Positions 1-10,037 of a DNA stretch of 56,295 bases are shown here, piece after piece. A program made the position numbers and the translations under genes. The first letter of the stretch is position 1. Each line of letters begins with the position of its first letter. Below the pieces are notes generated by a model. It was not told the origin of the DNA and searched no databases. It worked only from the letters and a program-made list of their open reading frames with translations. The stretch comes from Phanerodontia chrysosporium (lineage: Eukaryota > Basidiomycota > Agaricomycetes > Polyporales > Phanerochaetaceae). The stretch is from NCBI GenBank assembly GCA_001910725.1, contig MJGA01000071.1, positions 1 to 56,295 on the forward strand, in the 5' to 3' direction.

Positions 1-326
1 CGACGGGTTCAACGTCCGAAGACAATTTCGACCCATATAACCTACCACTGTCTTCAATAAGAGATGATCCGACTCATAGCTAAGCCGTGGTCAGTACTTG
101 GGCATTAAACCTAGGATACACGCACTTCATGAAGTAGAGGAATCTAAAGGTGAAACATGGTGAGATCAGTGGCATGGAGAACGGGAAAAAGCTCACGTTT
201 GCATACACCCGCACCCCAGAGGGCGCAAGAGACCGCGGCACCGACAACGTTGGAGATGTAGCCCCTAGGGGGTTGCTGAGAGCACATGCGCGAGTGAAAT
301 TGCCGCAGAGGTGTCATCATGGTCAT
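1..326 (-). CDS. DUF6534-type membrane protein, 5' part (copy B)
   Basis: This is the N-terminal part of a fungal integral membrane protein, cut by the left edge. The proposed start is the ATG at 324-326, followed by a hydrophobic helix containing SCALWGAG. After a GTGAGC donor come an 18-nt exon reading TFLYFMN across the joins and an exon reading NYESDHLLLKTV. The same exon arrangement and residues recur in the gene at 1743-3431 (TFLYFMN, NYASDPLLLKAL), so the two are paralogues. Joining exon 1 to exon 2 in frame needs one extra base near 208-210, in a run of three C on the plus strand. DUF6534 proteins are multi-helix membrane proteins of unknown function that are expanded in Agaricomycetes. 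The family call is inferred from motif memory. The exon pattern is seen directly. Confidence 0.55.
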
Positions 327-470
327 GAACGAAGGGCTGGGGCTCGTGTGGGACGCCTGAGCGAGCCTGTCAACCGTGGATGTGCATCTTATACCCTTAT
401 GCATGTGACCGATCCACGAGAAGACACACAGAGGCGTGCCCCAAATCTGTCGGCAGCCAACTGACATTTG

Positions 471-1742
471 AGCTTGCGCGCTCTGTCAAAGATTGTCACT
501 GCGGACTCCATAACAGTGATGTGGCGTTCAAGTCATATTGAATCCCAAGAACAGGTCCGAGATGTCGTGGGCGTATGAAAGATAGGTGAACACCACACCA
601 GGCGCGCGAGAACACACGACATGACCGAAGGGGAAAATGCCGACTTGTGCCTTTACCACAGTTCAGGAGTATTCCAGCGAAGTTGCAAGCAATCACGTGA
701 ATAAGGCGTGCCAGGGGGTCACTTGCGGGTGTCGGTCCGGAGTGTAACCTCAGCCTAGTTTACTGGTGCATCAGCGAGGAGGCCGTCGACTGCTTGCGGC
801 GTCCGAGTACCATGCTGATTACTCGCTCGGAGCATCAATGAGCGCACAAGAGCGATTTACGGCGTGCACTAAACACTCAGAGGTAAAGCTCTCTGAGAGA
901 TGCCACTGCGAAGAGTAGTCTTTGATATTACATCAGGATTTGGGGGAGTAGCTGTCGAACTGAGTTTCACTGACCGCATTCTCTGATCACTGGCGCCTCA
1001 ACTCGCAGCTTTAGGAGGTGGATTTACTTCTAGGCTCGGCGCGCCACGCAATGTATCGCTGAAACGCACCCGCACGGTGAGTGATGGTGCAGAATAAGAG
1101 ATCTCCACTCGTCCATAGCTATCAATCTTCGAGCGAGCAGATGGGCGTGTTCTACGATTACGGTGCGTAGAGTGTGCAAGTCGTCAAGCTTCAAGATTGA
1201 CTTGGAGACCGTGCTGGTGGTGGAATACCAACAGGTCAATATGAGCCTGTGACCAAATCTGGCTGCCGGAAACCTCCGGTACTATGATCATCAATCCAAA
1301 TCCGGCAGGTGTAGTAGTCGGTTCTGAACGTCGGACAATCACCAGACGATTCGAAAAAGATCTGGTGTAGCAACAATAGAGAGGAAAGGGTCTTCTGATT
1401 GTTACCGTAACACGTGGGACGGTAAGAGCCATCTGAACGGGTGAACGAAATGCCAATGGTGTCGCCAGTGATTGGCTACAACTACTACTGCTGACAGACA
1501 GATATGCTCTTCGGGCTGGTCAGGAGCTACCATATCTTGCCACCAATCCTCAAAATAGTTACGATGGTTCATCTGGAAAGCTGTATGGATGTATCAGCGT
1601 TACTTCACTTAGTAGCATCAAGGATAATCTCACCTCAATCGCCGAGTCGACGCCGTTCTTCGTCTTTGCTTGCAGGGAGACGCCATCGGCGGTGCCTCCG
1701 ACCTCCTCAACGGGCGATAGCTCAGTCGTGCGCTTGCAAACT
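471..1742. other. Intergenic, no gene seen
   Basis: The gap between the two DUF6534-like genes has only short overlapping reading frames with no recognisable domain, no consistent splice pattern and no repeat that I could identify. Confidence 0.5.
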
Positions 1743-3431
1743 TCAGGCTACTGCCCACCCGAGCGGCACGAGTGTTGCTGACGTCGGTCGTATCGCTAGG
1801 CGCGTCTGTCTCCACCACGCGACGCTGCGCATGTACTGCCGCGCGTTCAGGTTCGCGAGAAGCGTGTTGGCGTACAGCGCGCCAAGTGGGTACTCGAAGA
1901 CGCTGAACACGAGGTTCGTCGGGCGCCATGCAATCTAAGTCTGGTCAGCGGTGTGTAGCGCATGTACTCAGAGCTAGTGCGCACTAGGCTGAAGTCAATG
2001 ACCGCAAAGACGGCGGTCCAGAGCCCTGTGTTTACCGTCATGATGGTAAGGCGAAAGATCAGGCGCTCAGACCTATGCGGAGGTTAGTGGTGGTGCGCCA
2101 GGCAACGGACAAGAACATGCCTCCGGAAGATATGGCGTCGTTTCGACTGGAGCAGGAACGTCATCCAGACAGCAATAACGACGTCGACGAATGCTGAAAT
2201 GGCTCTGCAGCTGATTGATATGGACTGCCTGGAGGTCAGCTAGGTGAGTAGATAGTCGGAGAGGCGCACGCACTATGTCGCGAGGACTGGTGAAAACATT
2301 GGCGACCGTTTTATATCTGGATTCTGTTTAGGTGAGACCATGCGAACGGGTCGATTGCAACGCACATGGAGAAAGCGGCCCATACTGAACGGACAGATGG
2401 TCAGACCTCTACACGCTCGGGGAAGCGTCCTTGGGCACGTACATGAGACGCCAACTTGACCGGGATCATTAGCAACTGAGAGCGACTAAAAATTATTCTC
2501 ACACCCACCGATTTGCCACAGCGCAATCAGAGTCTTTGTGATAGAGTTCAGGGGTACAACAGCTCCATCGACGCAGGATACGCACCGTAAGCGCAAGGAA
2601 AAATCGCACCAACAAGCTCTCGCGAGAAACTGGAGAACAGAGCCTCGTCATGCGAAGATTGACCGTGAAGCTAGAAACCAGACTTACATCGGTAGATACG
2701 ATACAGAAAGAAAACCTGTACAATCAAAGCGATCACGTACTGATCATCATTAACACTGAAGCACCATCGTTTAGTAGCGAGAACATACTGTGAATAATGT
2801 GCGGATCTGGATTTTCAGGCTTTTGAGCAGGATTGCAGTATGTAAGAACATCGAATACCCACTACCAAGGCCCTATGGAATGACTCCGTGAATGGACGAC
2901 GATGGTAGATATCCAGACCAGACTTACGGTGGAATTGAAGCAGTGACAATACTGGTCGGGCTCGCCATCAGCGGGAAGACTGCACCGACGAACAATCCAA
3001 TCAGTCGGATCGTCTTTCGTGTAGACGATGGTGCACGTACTGCCTACAAACAAGAGCACTTCGACAACTGTGCCCATCATCCACACCACGACGACCTGGG
3101 GTAGGGGCTCTCAGTCAGACAGCCGGTGGGATGTTAGGAGGCACATACCAGAGCTTTCAACAGTAATGGATCGGACGCGTAACTGACTCGATGGGCTCAG
3201 TGACGATGAACAGATGCGATGGGCGCGCGACACACTTCATAAAATACAAAAAGCTGTGAATCGAGCGGTGAGCTTCCCGTTGGGAAAAGATGGAGCTGGT
3301 AGCGTACGTTTGCAAGCTGCCAGCGCCCACAGGGCACATGACAGCGCCATGCCAATGATGTTTGCCATGTACTGGTCCAAGGGATTGTTGATGACACAGC
3401 TGGCCATGGCAGTGCTCGGAGAGAGAATCAT
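1743..3431 (-). CDS. DUF6534-type multi-helix membrane protein (copy A)
   Basis: This is a fungal membrane protein assembled from about nine exons. Supported exons are 3308-3431 (helix with SCALW), 3236-3253 (18 nt, FLYFM), 3149-3182 (YASDPLLLKAL), 3041-3095 (VVVVWMMGTVVEVL), 2928-2979, then an exon ending at 2121 (AFVDVVIAVWMTFLLQ), 1985-2072 (MTVNTGLWTAVF) and 1743-1934 (YANTLLANLNAR, then stop). The NTGLWT and LYANTLLANLNAR motifs are typical of DUF6534 proteins. The exons between about 2200 and 2927 are not resolved. The 2073-2120 intron uses a GC donor (GCATGT). Exon 1 needs one extra base at about 3326-3328 to reach the frame of exon 2, the same type of defect as in copy B. The function of the family is unknown. 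It could be a decaying copy, but the good splice sites and intact last exons argue for a real gene. Confidence 0.6.
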
Positions 3432-4129
3432 GGTGGCGGAACCTTTGTCGAGCCGGCAGGGAAAACTGGAGAGTGTCTTATGAAGTCTGCTCGAGACAAG
3501 TCCTCAGCGAGGTGGCAGGGTGCAATATTGCCCTCGTCTCTTCAGGACAGCCCGCGCGGCCTGCCCCTGAGGTTGAGCCTCCGGGCTCCATTGCAGATGG
3601 TGTGGCGTCGCGGCACGCCGGGAGAATGTTCATTTACAGGTGTCGTGACGCGCTGACGACCCTGGCGTTAGCAAAGACATCGTTGGAGTGGGCCGACTAG
3701 GCACCTGGAAAGTTGATCCTCCCTAAATTCTGCAATTGTGACGTCTACCAGCCGAGAAGAAGGCTCACCTCTGTCCACTTTGTATCGGCCTGCTCGCGAT
3801 GGCACCTGGGTGTTCGCAGCAGCAGTGATGTGCGATGGCACGGATCTTCTTGGATAGCCTCAACGTATACGTCCTCCGAGGAGGCGAACTGCTACAACAA
3901 TCAGACGTCTGTTTGCGTGCATTCAGCAAGGAGAACAAGACAGGGAGCAGCTGGAGCTCGCTAGCCTTTCGCCGGGCGCTGACCAGTCAGACCTCCGATG
4001 TCGGAGATCAAACGATCAAGAGCCTGATTCGGAAGTTGCTGTCGTTCGTCTCGGGCTATGTCCAGCGAGCGCCGTGACACCTCGTCGGAGGCAGACGTCG
4101 AACAAGTGCGTTTAGAGCATCTCTCTAGC
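3432..4129. other. Intergenic, no gene seen
   Basis: The region upstream of the DUF6534 gene and downstream of the epoxide hydrolase has small reading frames only. None shows a domain or a consistent splice pattern. Confidence 0.5.
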
Positions 4130-5412
4130 TTACGACTCCAAGCAGGGCTTGTCTGATCCTTCGTGCTGGTACTTACATCTACGGCCCAAAATAATGTACA
4201 CGCTCGCCATAGGGCGTGCACTTTCCCTACAGCCTAGCTTTCCCGAAACCGCGCTCTCAATCCACGACTCGAGGTCTCTGGCGACTTGGTCCGCGTGGGA
4301 TAGGATGAACCAATGATCGGCGTCGTACTCCGTTGTAGTTACGCTGTGATTCCTGAACGTGTCGTTTCCGAAGATGATACGTCCAATCTCAGGGGTGCAG
4401 ATGTAGTCCTTGGACACCGCTGCAAAGAAGATCGGTGCGCTCGCCGGTGGGAACATGCGCTCGGGCGGGATCTCTGGTTTCAGGGACAACGCGTTGGCAC
4501 ATCTACATCTGCGGTAGACAACATGACACCTACGCTGATCGTCCTTAGCTGCCAGCTGGCTCGTCATGACCTTGTACCAGCATGTCGGTGCTGCGAAGCC
4601 ATTCCTCTCGAATGTCTTCCTGAAGTGGATTAAATCCTCTTCGGACATGTACTGTGGCCTCGGCGCTGCGTAATCCTCCAGCAGGTTCTTCTTGAGTGCC
4701 CCAGCTTCTATGAGCCGCGTCTGCCAGTCAGTTGGGTCGTGAGGAAACAGCAGGCTGATGAACGAGTCCATCTGGGAGCAGTATCGGTCTCAAGGGCTAC
4801 TTGTGGGCGCAGACCACTCACATGCTCCTGGATCACGATGTGCGCGTCGGGCTCGCTGAAAAATAGCCAGTAGCCACACTTCGCCTGCCCATACTCTGCC
4901 TTCTGCAGCTCCAAGAACGTTTCGAACTCCATCGGAGGGACGACCGGAAGGAACGGCGTGGCGAGGAAGACGTATGCGAGGCAGCGCTCGGGATAATGGC
5001 TCGCAAGGCGCGCGACAACAATGCAACCCCTGCGCACGGCGTCAGGACCACAGGCACCAAACAAAACCGACAGCAGCACGCACCAGTCGTGGCCGACCGC
5101 GACGACCGCGCCGAGGCCTTCCGCATCGACAATGTCGACCATATCGCGGCACAGCGCGCTGGGCACATATGCCGCGGGGTCCGTCGGCTTGTCGGTCGCA
5201 CCGTAGCCAAGCATGTCCGGCGCGAGCACGCCGTACCCGTACGCCTGCAGCCGCGGCGCGAGCTGCCGCCAGTCCCGCGAAGTCGACGGGAAGCCGTGGC
5301 AGAGCAGCAGCGTCGGCTTCGCGGGCTGCGCCGGAGAGAAGTAGTAGTGATACCTCACCCCTCGCGAGGTGACGGTGTGCTTGTAGAGCCAGGAGTCCAT
5401 GGGCGATACCAT
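4130..5412 (-). CDS. Epoxide hydrolase, alpha/beta-hydrolase fold
   Basis: This 372-residue enzyme has four exons (introns 5030-5083, 4772-4821, 4474-4533). It would add water to an epoxide through a covalent ester intermediate. Visible motifs are the oxyanion motif HGFP at residues 39-42, the nucleophile motif GHDWG with Asp109 (its Gly codon is split by intron 1), and the catalytic His in DADHWF near the C-terminus. The order and spacing fit soluble fungal epoxide hydrolases. All three introns restore the frame exactly. The start at 5412 (MVSPMDS) is chosen; the in-frame Met five codons later is an alternative. It lies 1.1 kb from the sesquiterpene synthase on the same strand, which suggests a role in the same pathway. 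The C-terminal 20 or so residues look less conserved. Confidence 0.88.
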
Positions 5413-6557
5413 GGCGGTATGGACCTCGACGCCGCATCTTTATACGGATCTGCTTGCACCAGTGGGCTGGGCCGTTTCCGCCCTTCGACGCTTTGCAGAT
5501 CGCGAGCACGCGCACAGAATGAGGGCAATGTGTCCGATGTCGGGCTACATTGGCGGTTTGGCAATCCTGCCGGGTGATAGGGCAGCCCAGGATGGATAGC
5601 TGGCACCGGGATGCTGCGGGAACCTGTACCTCGTCGAGCCACCAGTACACGCCACTTCATCGTGGTGCCTGACCTTGGTAGTTTTCACATCGGCTCCTTC
5701 CAATGTAGCCAATATTGTTCCAAACTGGGTGCAATTGGTCATGGACCACCTAGCGCCGCATAAGCACGGATTTCTAATGAGTAGACCCGGCTGCTCGGCC
5801 GCCTACCTAGGTTCGCAAGGACGCCGAATCGTGTTCTGATGCTATGTGGGTTAGATTCACCGACACATAGCAAGGGCGTAAGTACCGATTAGACCATTGT
5901 GGGTATGGCGCCACGCCATTCCGGTTCGGGTTGGGTCTTGATGCGCTCCGGCGATGCACGGAGCCTGCGCGGTCCCTCTCAGCGAAGGTCTCCCTCACAA
6001 AAACTCCGAACTGATGCCAGTCTCCGCACGATGGTCGGGGTTGCGTGCAAGCTCACGGTCTGCAGCGAGCGCCCGCCGGGGGTTGCGGTGGGTTGCTCCT
6101 TGTCGGGAGAGCGTTCTGGGAGACAATGCACATGAAATGGCATTGATTACTCCGGCGGAGAGCGGAGGTGCCTTCGAACGCTCAGCAAGTTGGAAGCAAG
6201 CAACGCGAATCGTTTGGTAGCGTGAAAGACAGGCAGATAGGGGGGTACTATCGCGGTATCGGTATGTTCGGAGACTTCAGCAGGGACTAGCAGTGAAGCA
6301 GGATATTGAGTTATGTCAGACCGTCGAATATAACCGGGACCACGCCTTGAGGGACGTTGGGCAAGGACGCGAGTCTTCTGCTCGACAAGCGTTAGGACTT
6401 TCAGCCTTTGACTGCGCGCTCGGCAAATTCCGGAATCAAATCTCTATACTTGATCTGGCAACTCTAGTAGTACAGGGAGGAAATACAAGAGAAATCATAT
6501 GCGGTGTTCACCCATAATTACACTAATCGGCGGTCCAAAAGATCATTATGTGCGAGT
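5413..6557. other. Intergenic, no gene seen
   Basis: This stretch lies between the epoxide hydrolase start and the terpene synthase stop. Only short, domain-free reading frames are present. Confidence 0.5.
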
Positions 6558-7788
6558 CTAGTCGGAGTCTGCGGGAGAGGCACCGGACAACTCGCCCAGC
6601 CGGTAGCGGGGCGAGGTATAGTGGAACGCCACATATCCCTCTAACATGCTTTCAAATACCTTGCGCTCCTCGCTGTCCTGCAAAACCAGTCGAGCACGTT
6701 GAACAGTCTCGGCGGCTGCTTCGACAAGACCTTCGAGAACGCCTGGAGCAGGCAGCTCCGAGACCGTCATAATGTCGTGTACGAAGTTGTCCTTTTCTCC
6801 AGCGAGCTCTTCCTTGTAGAACGAGAGAATGTCGCTGAAAGTTCGGTTAGTTTCGCACATTAGAACGAGGGAAAAAATTGCACGTACTTTGTATATTCCA
6901 TGAAGCGGCAAAGATCCCTGAGAACCGAAGCGGGTAAGACACCTGCCAAGAGCAGAGGCATGACATACGCACGGCAAGACTTGGAGGAAGAGCGAGTCGT
7001 CAGGGAAGCGGTCTTTCTCCCATGCAAACAGCGCAAATGAGTCCCCAACACCGTTGATAGCGCGTTTGTACAGCACGTATGGGAGCGAGCCAGCCGTAAG
7101 GCACACGCGATTGCTCGTCGTGCGGTCGAGCAGCGTCGAGTTGACGAACTGCACGGTGCACGCCGCAATCGCAGCAACGGAGAACGCGCCGAAAAACGTC
7201 GGCGCGCTCTGGACGTGTTCTATGAAGCGGTCGAGCACCCAGTGGCCCTGCGGCTCGCCGGACAGCATGCGCGGCGCGAACGCCGCCAGCGCGTCTGCGC
7301 CGATCGCCTCGTCGTCGAGCGAGATCGCGAGGAACGCGTACCCGGCAATGTACGCCTGCGTGTCGAGCCGTGTGTGCCGGAAGACGAGCGTCGTGATCGC
7401 CACCGCGGCCGCCACGCGCTTCTGGCACGCCGCCGACGTGGTGTCGATGCAGCCCCATGCCTTGACCGTCGCCCGCAAGCTCTGGGTGACGCTGCCCGTA
7501 GGGTCGGGCTGCATCACGCGCGCAGGTATCTTCACGCGCCCGACGAAGCAGCGGAGGGCGTTGCGACAGGTCTCCTCCTGGAATCCATGTTAGTCTGATG
7601 GAAGACAAGGAGCGCGACCGCCCACGTACAGTTCCAGCTCGCTCGTCGTTGACCGCGACAAAGTCCTTGAAGTATTCTACGCCTACCAGAGCTCTGGAGA
7701 CGATCTACATGAGTCAAGCGCGTGCGTATGTCGCAGTATCAGCTCACCTCAAGCGAGCCTGAAGCTGTCCGGCAAGGTCGACCAGCAT
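6558..7788 (-). CDS. Sesquiterpene synthase, trichodiene synthase (TRI5) type
   Basis: This 338-residue class I terpene cyclase would act on farnesyl diphosphate. Five exons join in frame: 7748-7788, 7630-7693, 6973-7577, 6888-6917 (only 30 nt) and 6558-6834. Motifs include an aspartate-rich site LDDEAIG near residue 123, the NSE/DTE metal site NDILSFYKEE, whose Asn codon is split by the last intron, and PRYRLG near the C-terminus, where TRI5-type enzymes carry an Arg-Tyr pair. The length fits the TRI5-like family (PF06330). The start is the first ATG after a TATA-like element at 7868-7874. The aspartate motif has DD followed by E rather than a clean DDxxD, so the product cannot be predicted. 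Its neighbours are an epoxide hydrolase and a P450. Confidence 0.9.
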
Positions 7789-7867
7789 CTGTGCAGAGAG
7801 ATGTTGTTTCGCTTCTCTACGGTTGCACTGACAGTGCCGTTGGACACCCACAGCTCAATGACCTCCG

Positions 7868-7874
7868 TTTTATA
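7868..7874 (-). promoter_or_regulatory. TATA-like element of the terpene synthase
   Basis: The minus strand reads TATAAAA here, 80 nt before the proposed ATG at 7788, with no ATG between the two. This supports the choice of start. Confidence 0.5.
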
Positions 7875-8640
7875 GCTACAGCACCAACGGTGACCTTTGA
7901 AGACGCCTCAACATTCTCGTTGGAAATGCACTGCATGCCACTCCTAACGTAGCGGTCTCCGGTGCACCAACCAGCGGTAGCCCTATCTCATATTTGCCCG
8001 ACGCACCGGCCATCTTGACGCTGCGTCTTGCGGACGCAAATGTACTCGACGCAAGGAGGATGCACTGCGCAATCCAATGGGAGCAGCGCATCAGCCTGTA
8101 ACGCAAGACAGATTTGTTCAGCGGTAGAACGGCAAGGCCGATGCGATTCACATTCCAGCAGAAATTTAGCTCACGGTCGTGCATTGGAAATCGCTCTTCG
8201 CACCCGAGCGTGGACTGCGTGAGAAGGACATTAACGTCCAGAACAGCCCACCTGATGCGCCCGCGCTAGGACGGGTTCGCGACGTTCTCCCCGGGCGTGA
8301 GTGATCGGAAGAGGTGAGGCGCGGTCTTGCAGTAGTTGCAGAGCCTATATGGCACTGCAGAGTCTTGTGGCAGATACATTGCGCGGCCCTGCCTCAGACG
8401 CGCATTCGAGCTACTACGTCTGCCCGGCAGAAACAACAGACCCTACTTGGGTTGTGAGATGGGCGAGAAGCACAATCGTATTGACATGAGCATGATAACC
8501 CGTTGACGACGATACCAGAAGAGGCGTGCTCAGGCGAACAACTTGGAATTTGTGAGTGGCGGTTGAAACGGAGTTGAACATTCCAAGTTGCGTTTGATGC
8601 GCTCGCGCCCCCCGCTCGGGCGCTAATCCAGTCTTTCCGG

Positions 8641-8658
8641 GACGCGTCGGACGCGTCG
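8641..8658. promoter_or_regulatory. Twin ACGCGT (MCB-like) sites
   Basis: Two tandem copies of GACGCGTCG lie in the gap between the terpene synthase and P450 genes. ACGCGT is the core bound by MBF-type APSES factors in fungi. Function here is inferred from the motif only. Confidence 0.3.
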
Positions 8659-9993
8659 TTTGACCCAACCTCCGTCCATGCTTTTTTTAGTTTCTTGCCA
8701 ACTCGCTTCCGCGTGGAGACTTCAGAGGGATCAAATATGTATGCTCACTCGTGAAGTCCACCTTCCACCGCTGCGGGGAATCTCTGCATCAGACGGACAG
8801 GATCTCCGCAGCACGCCGGAGGTCGCAATACGGCTAACCCAACGTCACAGTGAGCTCCTGCGCGAAATGGACGTCTTGAAGTGTCCGTACGAGTTACGGC
8901 TTCGTTGCTTTGGAAATATCGAAAGACGTACATAGCCAACAGCGTCCGTTGCAGGTACGTCTTTTCTCAAGAGTCCGAACGACACCGTGGTTTGATTTCT
9001 TCAACAGAACTGCATCAGCGTCACCTCACTCGAGGGATCCTACGCAACATCCCCAGCGTTTGTCCGCAGCCAACATGCGCGTTTCATGAGGACCTTCTCA
9101 TTTCAGATCAACAACTGAGGGATGGCCACTGTACAAGCTTACCTCACATGCGGGTGTGTCAGCACACAATTCTGACACAAACTCTGAGAAAATGGCCACC
9201 TCCGTCTTTCCTCGCTCCTTCAGTACAACAAGCTAGCGACTAGCTTGACAGTCCGCCCTGTATCTCGTTACCGGCACGGTCTGTGCTATTGACGCAGGTA
9301 CCTGAGACTTCGCACTGTTGCGATGATGAGTGCCATGTCCTCTAATATGGAGAAGGAGCTATAGTGGGTCTCTCATTCCATTCATGTACTATTCGACTGA
9401 AGGTTGATGCCGCTAGAGCTAAAGTAGTCCTGATATGCAGACCGCAGTCCAGCTCTGATGTTCAAGTCATCAGTTTACACCAGCCATGCACATCCTACCT
9501 ACCCCGTCCCACAAGCTTGAGGATGGGAGATAAAGCGGGCTGGGCTTCCTTTTCATCTCATACGATTACGCCATTACTCTGTCGCGTTCGACGCAATAAT
9601 CTATCCAGGCCTCACTGCGCCACACATCGCAGGAATTCTCAAATACCCGGCAACACAAGAAATAGCAGGTGTGAACAATCCCAATGGGCGCGGGATGCGG
9701 CGTCGTGTCGACTTGATATGTGGCGTAAGAGGCGCTAATGGAAGCTCCAGGTTATCTGAGCAGCCGCCGGAGCGACACAGACCTCATCGATAGCTGAGCG
9801 TTTACTAGGTCTACGGGACATGCGCTCGCTGTCTCAGGGTTTGGATGAAAGGCTCAGGAGTGGTACGAGACTGCGAGCTGAAGCGCTGATGCTTTAAGCT
9901 CCAACGTCCTGATGATGAAATTACAAGGTGTAATGAAGATGAGCAACACAGAAGCAGCACTCCTCAGCCGTGAGTGAGCTGTCCTCAGTCTGG

Positions 9994-10000
9994 TATATAT
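9994..10000 (+). promoter_or_regulatory. TATA-like element of the P450
   Basis: TATATAT lies 38 nt before the P450 ATG at 10038. Confidence 0.45.
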
Positions 10001-10037
10001 TGTACGAGCCATACATCACCATCAGCAGGTCTTGACC

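Larger units (their letters stand above)
7789..10037. other. Intergenic between terpene synthase and P450
   Basis: This 2.2 kb gap between two divergently transcribed genes shows no convincing coding exon. It contains TATA-like elements next to both genes and a pair of ACGCGT palindromes at 8642-8656. Confidence 0.55.
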
